Positions 45,592 through 53,521 of a DNA stretch of 64,000 nt are shown here, piece by piece. The notes under the pieces are model-generated. The model was not told the DNA's origin. It ran no database searches and was given only the letters and a program-made list of their open reading frames with translations. The stretch is from positions 496,001 through 560,000 of the forward strand of contig NZ_VFPV01000003.1 of the NCBI RefSeq assembly GCF_006716905.1. The letters run 5' to 3'. The stretch comes from Acidovorax temperans (GTDB lineage: Bacteria > Pseudomonadota > Gammaproteobacteria > Burkholderiales > Burkholderiaceae_C). The position numbers and the translations under genes are program-made. Position 1 is the first letter of the stretch. Every line of letters begins with the position of its first letter.

Positions 45592-45896
45592 GGAACTCTC
45601 CCTCTTGAGACCTGGAACAGGTACGGAGTGATTTCAGCCCATCCGCCCGCGCAGCGCAAGCCTCACAAGCCCGAACCGGTGCATGTCACATGCGGTTCAC
45701 ACGCGTGATGGCATGCGTGCACACGGGCTCCATGCCCTGCAAAGCCGGGCGCCCTGCACCCAGCTTGGTGCACGCACCGGCCACGCACAGCACCGCCAGC
45801 ACCCACCGCACCACAGTGGCCCGCAGTGCCTGGGCAACACCGCAGCAGCCATCAAAATTCATAGCTGCTCGCGCTTTATCCATCAGCGCTGGCGGC
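45592..45896. other. upstream region of the narK-like gene, left of the IS element
   Basis: It holds an NtrC-like partial dyad (45808-45822) and a dispersed repeat (45851-45900). Before insertion of the IS1595-type element this region lay about 100 bases from the sigma54 promoter now at 47010. No gene is seen. Confidence 0.5.
45808..45822. promoter_or_regulatory. partial NtrC-like site, now remote from its promoter
   Basis: GCACCACAGTGGCCC has a perfect GCACCA half and a central CCACAGTGG dyad but a weak right arm. Subtracting the IS and one target copy places it about 107 bases from the narK-like sigma54 promoter. Confidence 0.4.
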
Positions 45897-45900
45897 TTAT
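45851..45900. repeat. dispersed dyad repeat, edge hit by IS element
   Basis: CATAGCTGCTCGCGCTTTAT then CCATCAGCGCTGGCGGCTTAT; the 8-bp IS target TTATTTCA begins at its end. Confidence 0.75.
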
Positions 45901-45904
45901 TTCA

Positions 45905-46977
45905 GGCTCTTCTAGCGAATGCTAGTGACACTTTGATTCCCCATGGCCGCACCCAGCACCAGCGCGGGCTGCAGCCCCGTGGGGCCTGATCGGTCCAGCA
46001 TCCTGAACCAGCCCAGGTACGAATCAAGGTATTTCGTTGCAACGCCCTTGAAACGCTGCATCCACCCGCGCAGCCTGCTGACATAGGCATTGACGTTCTG
46101 GACATGCCAGGGCCCCCTCACCCGCTGGCCCCGGCTCACGTTCACTGCCCGGTGCTGCACACCCAAGAGCCGCGCTGCACTGGCCAGAGTGACGCTGCCG
46201 TCGGTGCACAGGATGGTGTCCGGTGGCAACAAGGGCTTGAGTGCTGCTTGCACACTGACGGCCTTGCTCGTCTGCAGAATGAGGTTGACCGTTGCTCCCG
46301 CCCGGTCTCGTGCCATCAGTACGGGTGTGTACTCCGAACCCTTGCAGCCAGCCAGTGCCTTGCCGCCCCGCCGGCGAGGACGGCGCAGCAACCCTCTTTG
46401 GCCTTTGCAGGAGACCAGGAAGTAGGACTCATCGGCCTCGGCAATGCCCACAAGCTGGTGAGCCTGCTGGTGGCTTGGGCAGGCCAGGAAGCGGTGGCGC
46501 CAGCGAAAGGCGGTGCTTTGCGCCACGCCCAGGCGCTGGGCCACCTGGTTTAGCGAAAGGCCCTCGCTCAGAGCTTGTGCCTGACCCATCCACTTGTCCC
46601 GCAGATGCAAACGCGCCAGCGGTGTGCCAGTCAAGGCGTTGAAGGTGCGTGCGCAATGGCGACACTTGAAACGTTGCAGCCCATTGGCCGAGCCGTTCTT
46701 GACGAGCAGGGAGCTGCTGCAATGCGGGCAAGCCCGAGGAGCATCACCGTGTGCTTCTAAAACGGCGATGGCTTGACTGTGATCGAGCAGAGCCTGCAGA
46801 GAGCTTGCCAGTTGCTGGAGCTGGTGGTGCGTCAGCTGGGGCAAGCTGTGGATCAAGCGCGTCATCTGTTGCTGTCGCATGGCCTTCTCCTGGGGCAGAC
46901 GCAAAGGCGTCATACTTAAAAAATGAGGGCCATGGGGCGCAATTAAAGGGGCATCACTAGCATTCGCTAGAAGAGCC
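45905..46977 (-). mobile_element. IS1595-type insertion sequence (second type)
   Basis: The element is 1073 bp. Perfect terminal inverted repeats start GGCTCTTCTAGCGAATGCTA. The 8-bp target duplication TTATTTCA is at 45897-45904 and 46978-46985. It lies between an NtrC-like site and the sigma54 promoter of the narK-like gene. Confidence 0.93.
45912..46913 (-). CDS. IS1595-family transposase (second type)
   Basis: The protein has 333 residues (about 322 if the internal ATG MRQQQ is used). A zinc-ribbon CPHC/CRHC pair (about residues 62-87) is followed by a helix-turn-helix (LNQVAQRLGVAQSTAFRWRHR) and a DDE-type domain with EADESYF near 175 and CTDGSVTL near 240. The frame is intact and fills the element. 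It shares little sequence with the transposase at 13396-14397. Confidence 0.92.
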   Translation of the reverse strand: MTPLRLPQEKAMRQQQMTRLIHSLPQLTHHQLQQLASSLQALLDHSQAIAVLEAHGDAPRACPHCSSSLLVKNGSANGLQRFKCRHCARTFNALTGTPLARLHLRDKWMGQAQALSEGLSLNQVAQRLGVAQSTAFRWRHRFLACPSHQQAHQLVGIAEADESYFLVSCKGQRGLLRRPRRRGGKALAGCKGSEYTPVLMARDRAGATVNLILQTSKAVSVQAALKPLLPPDTILCTDGSVTLASAARLLGVQHRAVNVSRGQRVRGPWHVQNVNAYVSRLRGWMQRFKGVATKYLDSYLGWFRMLDRSGPTGLQPALVLGAAMGNQSVTSIR

Positions 46978-47009
46978 TTATTTCATCAAATATTGCACCA
47001 CACAGGCTC

Positions 47010-47025
47010 TGGCACAGGCATTGCT
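47010..47025 (+). promoter_or_regulatory. sigma54 promoter of the narK-like gene
   Basis: TGGCACAGGCATTGCT matches TGGCACG-N4-TTGCW with one change (A for G). It begins 25 bases beyond the IS target duplication. Transcription should start near 47036. Confidence 0.82.
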
Positions 47026-47035
47026 TGCAGATGGG

Positions 47036-47206
47036 TGCGGTCAACGCTGGCCGTGTAACAGCCCGGTGCAATGGCGGATTGGGCGAACAGGACGATGGCG
47101 TCTTCATGGAATGCAAACAGGCTGCAAGGCCCGTGCGATCCATGCAGGCGCCTTTTTGTTTTTTGCCCCGGCTGGGGAGCCCCCAGCCCTTTTGCGCACG
47201 ATCGCC
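47036..47206 (+). ncRNA. NasT-responsive antitermination leader of the narK-like gene
   Basis: P1 is CCCGGTGC-AATGGC-GGATTGGG (47062-47083), with a hexaloop having A1 and G4. P2 is GGAC-GATGGC-GTCT (47090-47103), whose 3' strand overlaps the terminator arm. The two hairpins are 6 bases apart, as in described ANTAR target RNAs. Confidence 0.78.
47097..47164 (+). terminator. conditional terminator in narK-like leader
   Basis: GGCG and CATGGA (47097-47110) pair with TCCATG and CGCC (47139-47152) around an internal loop, followed by TTTTTGTTTTTT. Confidence 0.8.
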
Positions 47207-48421
47207 ATGCTTCAATTCCGCGAGTTCCTCAAGTCCGGCCACGCCCCCACGCTGTGGTCGTCCTTCCTCTACTTCGGTTTCTCGTGTGCTGTCTGGGTGA
47301 TCAACGGTGCCATGGCGCCGTTCATCCGCGACAGCTTCCAGCTCACGCCCACGCAGATGGGCATGATGCTGTCCATCCCCATCTTTGCCGGTGCGCTCAT
47401 GCGCTTTCCGCTGGGCATCCTGGCGCAGTACATCGGGCGCAAGAACGCCACGCTGGTCGAGATGGCGGGTATCTTTTTGGCCATGGGCTATGGCTACCTG
47501 TTTGTGCACGACTACGGCGACCTGCTGGCCATGGGCATCCTTCTGGGTGTGGCCGGGGCCAGCTTTGGCGTGGCGCTGTCGCTGGGTTCGGGCTCGTTTC
47601 CGCCGCGCTACAAGGGCCTGGCCATGGGCATCGTGGGCGCTGGCAACGTGGGCACCGCCGTGGCGGCCCTGCTGGCCCCGGCGCTGGCCCAGAAGTTTGG
47701 CTGGCAGGCCGTGTACGGCTTTGCCGCCGTGAGCGTGGCGGTGCCCGCGATCGTGATGGCCGTGTTTGCACAGGAGCCCTCCGACCTGGCGGCCCATTCG
47801 AGCTTCCGCGAACACATCGCTTGCCTGTTTGAAAAAGATGGCTGGGCCTTCAGCCTGATCTATGCCGTGACCTTTGGCGGCTTCATCGGCCTCACCACCT
47901 TCTTGCCCAGCTATTTTTACGACCAGTTCCATGTGAGCAAGGTGCAGGCAGGCCAGCTCACCATGCTGGCGGCCTTCCTGGGCGCGGCCCTGCGCATCTT
48001 TGGTGGCTGGCTGTCGGACCACTGGGGCGGCGTGAACACACTCACGGCCGTGCTGGCCATCACGGCCGTGAGCATGGTGCTGTGCGGCCTGGCCGAGAAC
48101 TCGCTGCCCATCACCATGCTGCTGTTCCTGGTGTGTTTTGCCGCTTTAGGCGCGGGCAATGGCGCCCTGTTCCAGCTGGTGCCCCTGCGCTGGCCTCTGA
48201 CCACGGCCGTGGCAGGCTCGATGATTGGCGAGATCGGCGCCCTGGGCGGCGGCCTGATCCCCAGCGGCATGGGCATCTCGCGCCAGTACACCGGCACCTA
48301 CCTGTGGGGCTTTGTCGGCATTGCGGCGTGCGCGCTGGCCATGCTGGTGCTGCTGCGCGTGATGCAGATCCGCTGGACGCGGACATGGGCGGAAAAGGGC
48401 GGTCGGGCACGCAGTGCCTGA
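47207..48421 (+). CDS. NarK/NasA-type nitrate transporter (MFS)
   Basis: The protein has about 404 residues from ATG 47207, directly after the leader terminator. It has twelve membrane helices. The nitrate signature glycine-rich segments are present: GVAGASFGVALSLGSGSFPPRYKGLAMGIVGAGNVGTA in helix 5 and CFAALGAGNGALFQLVPLRWP with GSMIGEIGALGGGLIPSGMG in helices 10-11. It should exchange or import nitrate/nitrite and provides a second uptake route beside NrtABD. In Pseudomonas the equivalent gene sits with a Ser/Thr kinase gene and nirBD, as here. Confidence 0.93.
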   Translation: MLQFREFLKSGHAPTLWSSFLYFGFSCAVWVINGAMAPFIRDSFQLTPTQMGMMLSIPIFAGALMRFPLGILAQYIGRKNATLVEMAGIFLAMGYGYLFVHDYGDLLAMGILLGVAGASFGVALSLGSGSFPPRYKGLAMGIVGAGNVGTAVAALLAPALAQKFGWQAVYGFAAVSVAVPAIVMAVFAQEPSDLAAHSSFREHIACLFEKDGWAFSLIYAVTFGGFIGLTTFLPSYFYDQFHVSKVQAGQLTMLAAFLGAALRIFGGWLSDHWGGVNTLTAVLAITAVSMVLCGLAENSLPITMLLFLVCFAALGAGNGALFQLVPLRWPLTTAVAGSMIGEIGALGGGLIPSGMGISRQYTGTYLWGFVGIAACALAMLVLLRVMQIRWTRTWAEKGGRARSA

Positions 48422-48459
48422 GCTGGCGTAGCCAGCCAATGCGCAGCATTGCCCGCGCT

Positions 48460-48645
48460 TTCACTAGAAGGGTGGACGCGCGCGCAGCGCGTGAACGGCG
48501 CAGCCGGTGAGCGCGCAAGCGCTCGCCACACTTCCAGCAAAAGGGCGGCCGTGCGCGTAGCGCATGACTTGCGTTAAGCAAGTAAGCGCGATAGCGCTTG
48601 CCGAACTTTCGCTAAAAGGGCGGCCGCGCGCGCAGCGCGTGAACG
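48460..48645. repeat. three degenerate tandem repeats, period about 75 bp
   Basis: Units recur at about 48466, 48540 and 48615, each with AAGGGTGGACGCGCGCGCAG or a close variant (AAGGGCGGCCGTGCGCGTAG; AAGGGCGGCCGCGCGCGCAG) followed by CGCGTGA-like bases. They are GC-rich and partly self-complementary (GCGCGCGCAGCGCG). Confidence 0.75.
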
Positions 48646-48665
48646 GCGCAAGTGTGGCCCACTGA

Positions 48666-48771
48666 AACTCCCTCTCCCCTCGTGGGAGAGGGTTGGGGAG
48701 AGGGGGCAGCAGCGCCCCCAGGGAAGCCCCCTCTCCCCCCGCCCTCTCCCGCAAGGGGAGAGGGAGCCCAC
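48666..48771. repeat. CCCTCTCCC/GGGAGAGGG palindromic repeats
   Basis: CTCCCTCTCCCCTCGTGGGA followed by GAGGG, and a second unit CCCTCTCCCGCAAGGGGAGA. Widespread intergenic repeats of proteobacteria; possible hairpin or terminator for either neighbour. Confidence 0.7.
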
Positions 48772-48845
48772 AGGCAGCGCCCTGTGGCAGAGCCTGCTAC
48801 CCACCGGGGCGTACATCAAAACCAGGCGATGCACCGCTGAATATT

Positions 48846-48908
48846 CAAGCCAAAATCGGCTCCACCGCCCACTGCATAAGCGGAAGCAGCTACATTTTCA
48901 GGAGCAAA
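48846..48908. repeat. dispersed dyad repeat, decayed
   Basis: CACTGCATAAGCGGAAGCAG then CTACATTTTCAGGAGCA retains the AAGCGGAAGCAGCTA core near the kinase stop. Confidence 0.55.
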
Positions 48909-48921
48909 CCAAGACTCCCCA

Positions 48922-50682
48922 CTACCTCGGCAAAAACAACAGCCAGTAGATCAACAGCAGATTCACCAGCACGCTCACCGCCAGCGCGATCTTCCACAGG
49001 GCCGTGGCGTCGCGCTGCATCAGCGGCTGCGGGCCGGGGGCTGACAGGGGGCGGGATGCGCCGCGCTCCAGCGCCAGCAGCAGTTCCTCGGCGGTCTCGA
49101 AGCGCTGGGCGCGGCTGCGGGCCACGGCTTTCAGGGCAATCTGGTCCAGCCAGATCGGCACGCCGGGGTTGTGGCGACTGGGGGGCAGCGGGTCGCGGTG
49201 GTAGCGGCCCAGCTGGTACTGCACCACCTCGCCATAGGGCAGGCGGCCGTGGCTCAGCAGCTGGTAGAGCGTAACGCCCAGCGCAAACAGGTCACTGCGC
49301 GCGTCGGGCAACTGGCCTTCGGTATCGCCGCTTTTTTCGTAGCCGGGCCACTGCTCGGGGTTCATGTAGCTGGGCGTGCCCGCGTGCAGCTGGCGCGTGG
49401 CCTCGGGCTCGCGGCCGGACAGGGCCACGCCCAAATCGAGCACACGCAGCACGCCGTCGTCGCCCAGGTGCAGATTGTCGGGTTTGATGTCGCGGTGCAC
49501 CACCCCTTGGCGGTGCAGCCAGCCCAGCACGCGCGCGGCCTGCACCACCACCGACACGGCCTGTGGCACGGGCAGGTGCTGGCGGCTGCGCAGGCGCTGG
49601 CCCAGGGTGTCGCCCGCGTGCCAGTCGTACAGCAGGTAGAACGCGCTGGCGCCCGGTCCGCCTCGCCCGTCATCGGCGGGCCAGGTGTGGAGCCATGCCA
49701 GGTGGGCGGCGGCGTGGCCCGACTGCATGCGCCGCGCCACCCAGGCCTCGTGTGCAAGCGTGGCGCGCTCCTCGGCATCGTGGGCGCGCGTGGGCAGCAG
49801 GGTCTTGAGGGCGTAGAGGCGCTGCGTGGCCGGGTCGCGCACCTGGTACAGCCGGTGGATGCCGTTGTCGGCCACGATGGCCGTGACCGTGAGGCCGTCC
49901 ACGGGGTCGCCCACCTTGAGCAAGGGCAGCACGGGCAGGTCCTGCGCGCGGCGGGATTCGTCCTGCAGCGTGGCCTCCAGCGCGCCCTGCACCCGCACCA
50001 CCAGCGCGGTCACGTTGTCGCTGCTGCCCCGGCGCAGCGCGGCCTGCACCAGCTCGTCGCTGAGCGCCTGGGCCGCCACGCCCTCCTGGCGCAGCAGCTG
50101 CCGCAGTTCGCGCTCGGGCAGACTGCCATGCACACCGTCGGACAGCAGCACGAACAGATCACCGCTGTGCAGCTCGCCTTGGCTGTAGTCCACCACCACA
50201 TGGTCGTCGAGCCCCATGGCGCGGGTGAGCTGGTGCGCAAAGTCGCGCTGCGCCATCACATGGTCGGCCGTGAGCAGCTGCAGGCGCCCGCTGCGCAGCA
50301 GGTAGGCGCGGGTGTCGCCCACATGGGCCAGCGTGTACGACTGGCCGCGCAGCACCAGCGCGGTGAGCGTGGCCAGCCCCACCGCAGGCTGGCGGCGCCG
50401 GTTCATGGAGGCGAGCCAGCCGTTGTGGGCGTTCAGGATGCGGTCCAGCGCCACGGTGGTGTCCCAGGTCTCGGGGGTGGCGAAGTAGTCGCCCACCAGG
50501 GTGCTCACCGTGGTCTGGGCGGCCTCGCGGCCCTTGCCGCCCGTGCTCACGCCATCGGCAATGGCGGCGATGGCGCCGCGCTCGCGGTCGCGCCCCTGCC
50601 CCACCGCCAGGGCGGCAAAGTCCTCGTTCACCTCATTGCGGCCGGCCAGCGAGGCCTGGCCCACATCCAGTTCAAAGCTCAT
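48922..50682 (-). CDS. bifunctional PP2C phosphatase / Ser-Thr kinase, membrane-anchored
   Basis: The protein has about 586 residues from ATG 50682 (GGAG 7 bases before). The N-terminal PP2C domain (about 1-240) has AIADGVSTGGKGREAA, AHVGDTRAYLL, LLSDGVHGSL and SDNVTALVV. A linker leads to a protein kinase domain (about 270-530) with the lysine in YALKTLL, HRDIKPDNLHL, DLGVALS replacing DFG, and APE-like GTPSYMNPEQW. A single C-terminal membrane helix follows. Both active sites look intact. Homologues sit in nitrate assimilation clusters of Pseudomonas. It diverges from nirB; its target is unknown. Confidence 0.9.
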   Translation of the reverse strand: MSFELDVGQASLAGRNEVNEDFAALAVGQGRDRERGAIAAIADGVSTGGKGREAAQTTVSTLVGDYFATPETWDTTVALDRILNAHNGWLASMNRRRQPAVGLATLTALVLRGQSYTLAHVGDTRAYLLRSGRLQLLTADHVMAQRDFAHQLTRAMGLDDHVVVDYSQGELHSGDLFVLLSDGVHGSLPERELRQLLRQEGVAAQALSDELVQAALRRGSSDNVTALVVRVQGALEATLQDESRRAQDLPVLPLLKVGDPVDGLTVTAIVADNGIHRLYQVRDPATQRLYALKTLLPTRAHDAEERATLAHEAWVARRMQSGHAAAHLAWLHTWPADDGRGGPGASAFYLLYDWHAGDTLGQRLRSRQHLPVPQAVSVVVQAARVLGWLHRQGVVHRDIKPDNLHLGDDGVLRVLDLGVALSGREPEATRQLHAGTPSYMNPEQWPGYEKSGDTEGQLPDARSDLFALGVTLYQLLSHGRLPYGEVVQYQLGRYHRDPLPPSRHNPGVPIWLDQIALKAVARSRAQRFETAEELLLALERGASRPLSAPGPQPLMQRDATALWKIALAVSVLVNLLLIYWLLFLPR

Positions 50683-50705
50683 GCACCAGCTCCATGCAGG
50701 TTTTG

Positions 50706-50721
50706 TGCCCAAGGTGGTGCA
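50706..50721. promoter_or_regulatory. NtrC-like site upstream of nirB
   Basis: TGCCCAAGGTGGTGCA equals the NtrC consensus TGCACCA-N3-TGGTGCA with one base missing in the left arm. It lies about 85 bases before the nirB sigma54 promoter and upstream of the divergent kinase start. Confidence 0.5.
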
Positions 50722-50805
50722 TGCCGGGGCGGGGCCGCCTGCCCACCCCGGCAGCCCACGCCCGGGCCCGTCCCGCGCGCCCACCCCAGATCAGTGCAAG
50801 GAATC

Positions 50806-50821
50806 TGGCACGGCCATTGCT
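50806..50821 (+). promoter_or_regulatory. sigma54 promoter of nirBD
   Basis: TGGCACGGCCATTGCT matches TGGCACG-N4-TTGCW at all fixed positions. Transcription should start near 50832. Confidence 0.88.
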
Positions 50822-50831
50822 TAACAAGGGC

Positions 50832-50990
50832 AAGGGCCGGGCAGGCCCACGCAATTCAGCAGTGCAAAGGCGCACAGAGGAATTGTCAGGACGAAGGCGT
50901 CCCCACATGCGGTTTCGAGACCTCGGAGCAGCATCGTGTGGACGCCTTTTTTGTTTTGCGCATCGCCCCGGCGATGGAACCGATGGAGTC
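50832..50990 (+). ncRNA. NasT-responsive antitermination leader of nirB
   Basis: P1 is GTGC-AAAGGC-GCAC (50862-50875), with hexaloop A1, G4. P2 is GGAC-GAAGGC-GTCC (50889-50902), whose 3' strand is the 5' arm of the terminator. The P1 loop is identical to the P2 loop of the nrtA leader. Confidence 0.82.
50894..50956 (+). terminator. conditional terminator in nirB leader
   Basis: AAGGCGTCC (50894-50902) pairs with GGACGCCTT (50940-50948), within TTTTTTGTTTT. It ends about 38 bases before the nirB start. Confidence 0.87.
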
Positions 50991-50993
50991 ATG

Positions 50994-53450
50994 ATGAAAA
51001 AGCTCAAACTGGTGATGGTGGGAAACGGCATGGCCGGTGTGCGCACGCTGGAAGAGCTGCTCAAGATCGCCCCCGATCTGTATGACATCACGGTGTTCGG
51101 TGCCGAGCCCCACCCCAACTACAACCGCATTCTGCTGTCCCCCGTGCTGGCGGGCGAGCAGACCATCGACGAGATCATCCTCAACGACTGGTCGTGGTAC
51201 GCCGACAACCACATCACGCTGCACACCGGCTTCACCGTGACCGACGTGGACCGCGTGCGCCGCGTGGTCAGCGCCACCAGCAAAGACGGCACGGTGGTCA
51301 CCGCCGAATACGATCGCCTGATCCTCGCCACCGGCTCCAACCCCTTCATCCTGCCCATCCCCGGCAAGGACTTGCAGGGCGTGCTGGCGTACCGCGACAT
51401 CGCCGACACCCAGGCCATGATCGACGCGGCCGCCACCTACAAGCACGCCGTCGTCATCGGCGGCGGCCTGCTGGGCCTGGAGGCCGCCAACGGCCTCATG
51501 AAGCGCGGCATGCAGGTCACCGTGGTGCATGTGGGCGACTGGCTGATGGAGCGCCAGCTGGACGATGTGGCCGGCAAGATGCTGGAGAAGTCGCTGCAGG
51601 AGCGCGGCATGCAGTTCCTGATGGGCGCGCAGACGCAGGAACTGGTGGGCAACACCGACGGCCGCGTGGCCAGCGTCAAGTTCAAGGACGGCACTCAGGT
51701 GCCCGCCGACCTGGTGGTGATGGCCGTGGGCATCCGCCCCAACACCGCGCTGGCTGAAAAGATGCGCCTGCACGTGAACCGCGGCATTGTGGTCAGCGAC
51801 ACGCTGCAGACCACCACCGACGCGCGCATCTACGCCGTGGGCGAATGCGCCGCGCACCGGGGCATTGCCTATGGCCTTGTGGCCCCGCTGTTCGAGCAGG
51901 GCAAGGTGCTGGCCAACCACCTGGCCGAGTTCGGCATCGGCCGCTACCAGGGCTCGCTGACATCCACCAAGCTCAAGGTGACAGGCATCGACCTGTTCAG
52001 CGCGGGCGACTTCCAGGGCGGCGACAACACCGAAGAGATCGTGCTGAGCGACCCTTATGCCGAGGGTGGCGGCGTGTACAAAAAGCTGGTCATCAAGGAC
52101 GACAAGCTGGTGGGCGCCTGCCTGTATGGCGACACGGTGGACGGCAGCTGGTACTTCAAGCTGCTGCGCGATGGCCGCAGCGTGACCGACATCCGCGACA
52201 AGCTGATGTTTGGCGAGAGCAACATCGGCGACGTGGGCCACCAGGGCCAGAGCAAGGCATCGGCCATGGCCGACAGTGACGAGGTGTGCGGCTGCAACGG
52301 CGTGACCAAGGGCGCCATCTGCAAGGCCATCAAGGACAAGGGCCTGTTCACGCTCGACGAAGTGCGCAAGCACACCAAGGCCAGCGCATCGTGCGGCTCG
52401 TGCACTGGCTTGGTCGAGCAGATCATCATGTTCACCGCCGGTGGCGACTACAGCGCCACGCCCAAGACCAAGGCCATGTGCGGCTGCACCGACCACGGAC
52501 ACCAGGCGGTGCGCGATGCGATCCGTGCCAACAAGCTGCTGAGCATTGGCGACGTTTTCTCTTTTCTGGAATGGAAGACACCCAACGGCTGCGCCAGCTG
52601 CCGCCCCGCCGTTAACTACTATCTTCTGAGCACCTGGCCCAAGGACGCCAAGGACGACCCGCAAAGCCGCGCCATCAACGAGCGCAGCCACGCCAACATC
52701 CAGAAAGACGGCACCTACAGCGTGATCCCGCGCATGTGGGGCGGCGAGACCACCGCCGACGAGCTGCGCCGCATTGCCGATGCGGTGGACAAGTACAACA
52801 TCCCCACCGTCAAGGTCACGGGCGGCCAGCGCATTGACCTGCTGGGCGTGAAGAAGGAAGACCTGGTCAACGTGTGGAAGGACATCGGCATGCCCAGCGG
52901 CCACGCCTATGCCAAGGCGCTGCGCACCGTGAAAACCTGCGTGGGCAGCGAGTGGTGCCGCATGGGCACGCAAGACAGCACGCAGATGGGCAAGGACCTG
53001 GAGCGCGCAATGTGGCGCATGTACGCCCCGCACAAGGTCAAGTTCGCCGTGAGCGGCTGCCCACGCAACTGCGCCGAGGCAGGCATCAAAGACGTCGGCA
53101 TCATCGGCGTGGACAGCGGCTGGGAGATGTACGTGGCGGGCAACGGCGGCATCAAGACCGAGGTGGCGCACTTCTTCACCAAGCTGAAAACCGCCGAGGA
53201 AGTGCTGGAATACACCGGCGCGTTCTGCGAGCTGTACCGCCAGGAAGGCTGGTACCTGGAGCGCACCGTGCACTACGTGGGCCGCGTGGGCCTGGACTAT
53301 GTGAAAAAGCGCATTCTGGAAGACCACGAAGGCCGCAAGGCGCTGTGGGAACAGCTGCAGTTTGCGCTGGACGGCGAGCCCGACCCGTGGTTCGAGTTTG
53401 ACAAGGCGGCGGTGGACACGCGCCAGTTCATTCCGGTTGCCGCGGTTTGA
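50994..53450 (+). CDS. nirB: assimilatory nitrite reductase [NAD(P)H], large subunit
   Basis: The protein has 818 residues from ATG 50994, better spaced from GGAG than ATG 50991. The N-terminal pyridine nucleotide-disulfide reductase part carries KLVMVGNGMAGVRTLEEL and AVVIGGGLLGLEAANGL. It is followed by a BFD-like [2Fe-2S] region with CGCNG (about 431) and CGSC (about 466), then a second cysteine set CGC (about 496) and CASC (about 532). The siroheme/4Fe-4S sulfite/nitrite reductase domain has CVGSEWC (about 648) and SGCPRNC (about 690). It reduces nitrite to ammonium with NirD in the cytoplasm. Confidence 0.96.
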   Translation: MKKLKLVMVGNGMAGVRTLEELLKIAPDLYDITVFGAEPHPNYNRILLSPVLAGEQTIDEIILNDWSWYADNHITLHTGFTVTDVDRVRRVVSATSKDGTVVTAEYDRLILATGSNPFILPIPGKDLQGVLAYRDIADTQAMIDAAATYKHAVVIGGGLLGLEAANGLMKRGMQVTVVHVGDWLMERQLDDVAGKMLEKSLQERGMQFLMGAQTQELVGNTDGRVASVKFKDGTQVPADLVVMAVGIRPNTALAEKMRLHVNRGIVVSDTLQTTTDARIYAVGECAAHRGIAYGLVAPLFEQGKVLANHLAEFGIGRYQGSLTSTKLKVTGIDLFSAGDFQGGDNTEEIVLSDPYAEGGGVYKKLVIKDDKLVGACLYGDTVDGSWYFKLLRDGRSVTDIRDKLMFGESNIGDVGHQGQSKASAMADSDEVCGCNGVTKGAICKAIKDKGLFTLDEVRKHTKASASCGSCTGLVEQIIMFTAGGDYSATPKTKAMCGCTDHGHQAVRDAIRANKLLSIGDVFSFLEWKTPNGCASCRPAVNYYLLSTWPKDAKDDPQSRAINERSHANIQKDGTYSVIPRMWGGETTADELRRIADAVDKYNIPTVKVTGGQRIDLLGVKKEDLVNVWKDIGMPSGHAYAKALRTVKTCVGSEWCRMGTQDSTQMGKDLERAMWRMYAPHKVKFAVSGCPRNCAEAGIKDVGIIGVDSGWEMYVAGNGGIKTEVAHFFTKLKTAEEVLEYTGAFCELYRQEGWYLERTVHYVGRVGLDYVKKRILEDHEGRKALWEQLQFALDGEPDPWFEFDKAAVDTRQFIPVAAV

Positions 53451-53460
53451 CCCATTTTCT

Positions 53461-53520
53461 TGAATCAAAAGTGCCTCTAGCGCTTGATGGATAAGCGCCA
53501 ACAGCTACCAAAGGAATAGC
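53461..53520. repeat. dispersed dyad repeat between nirB and nirD
   Basis: CCTCTAGCGCTTGATGGATA then AGCGCCAACAGCTACCAAAG; its right end supplies AAAGGA, the apparent Shine-Dalgarno of nirD. Confidence 0.82.
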
Positions 53521-53521
53521 A

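Noticed and set aside
48460..48645. CRISPR array
   Set aside because: The three units are degenerate, about 75 bp long without distinct spacers, and no cas genes are present.
50886..53501. 871-codon open frame antisense to nirB
   Set aside because: nirB has all cofactor motifs; the antisense product is low-complexity His/Ala/Val.
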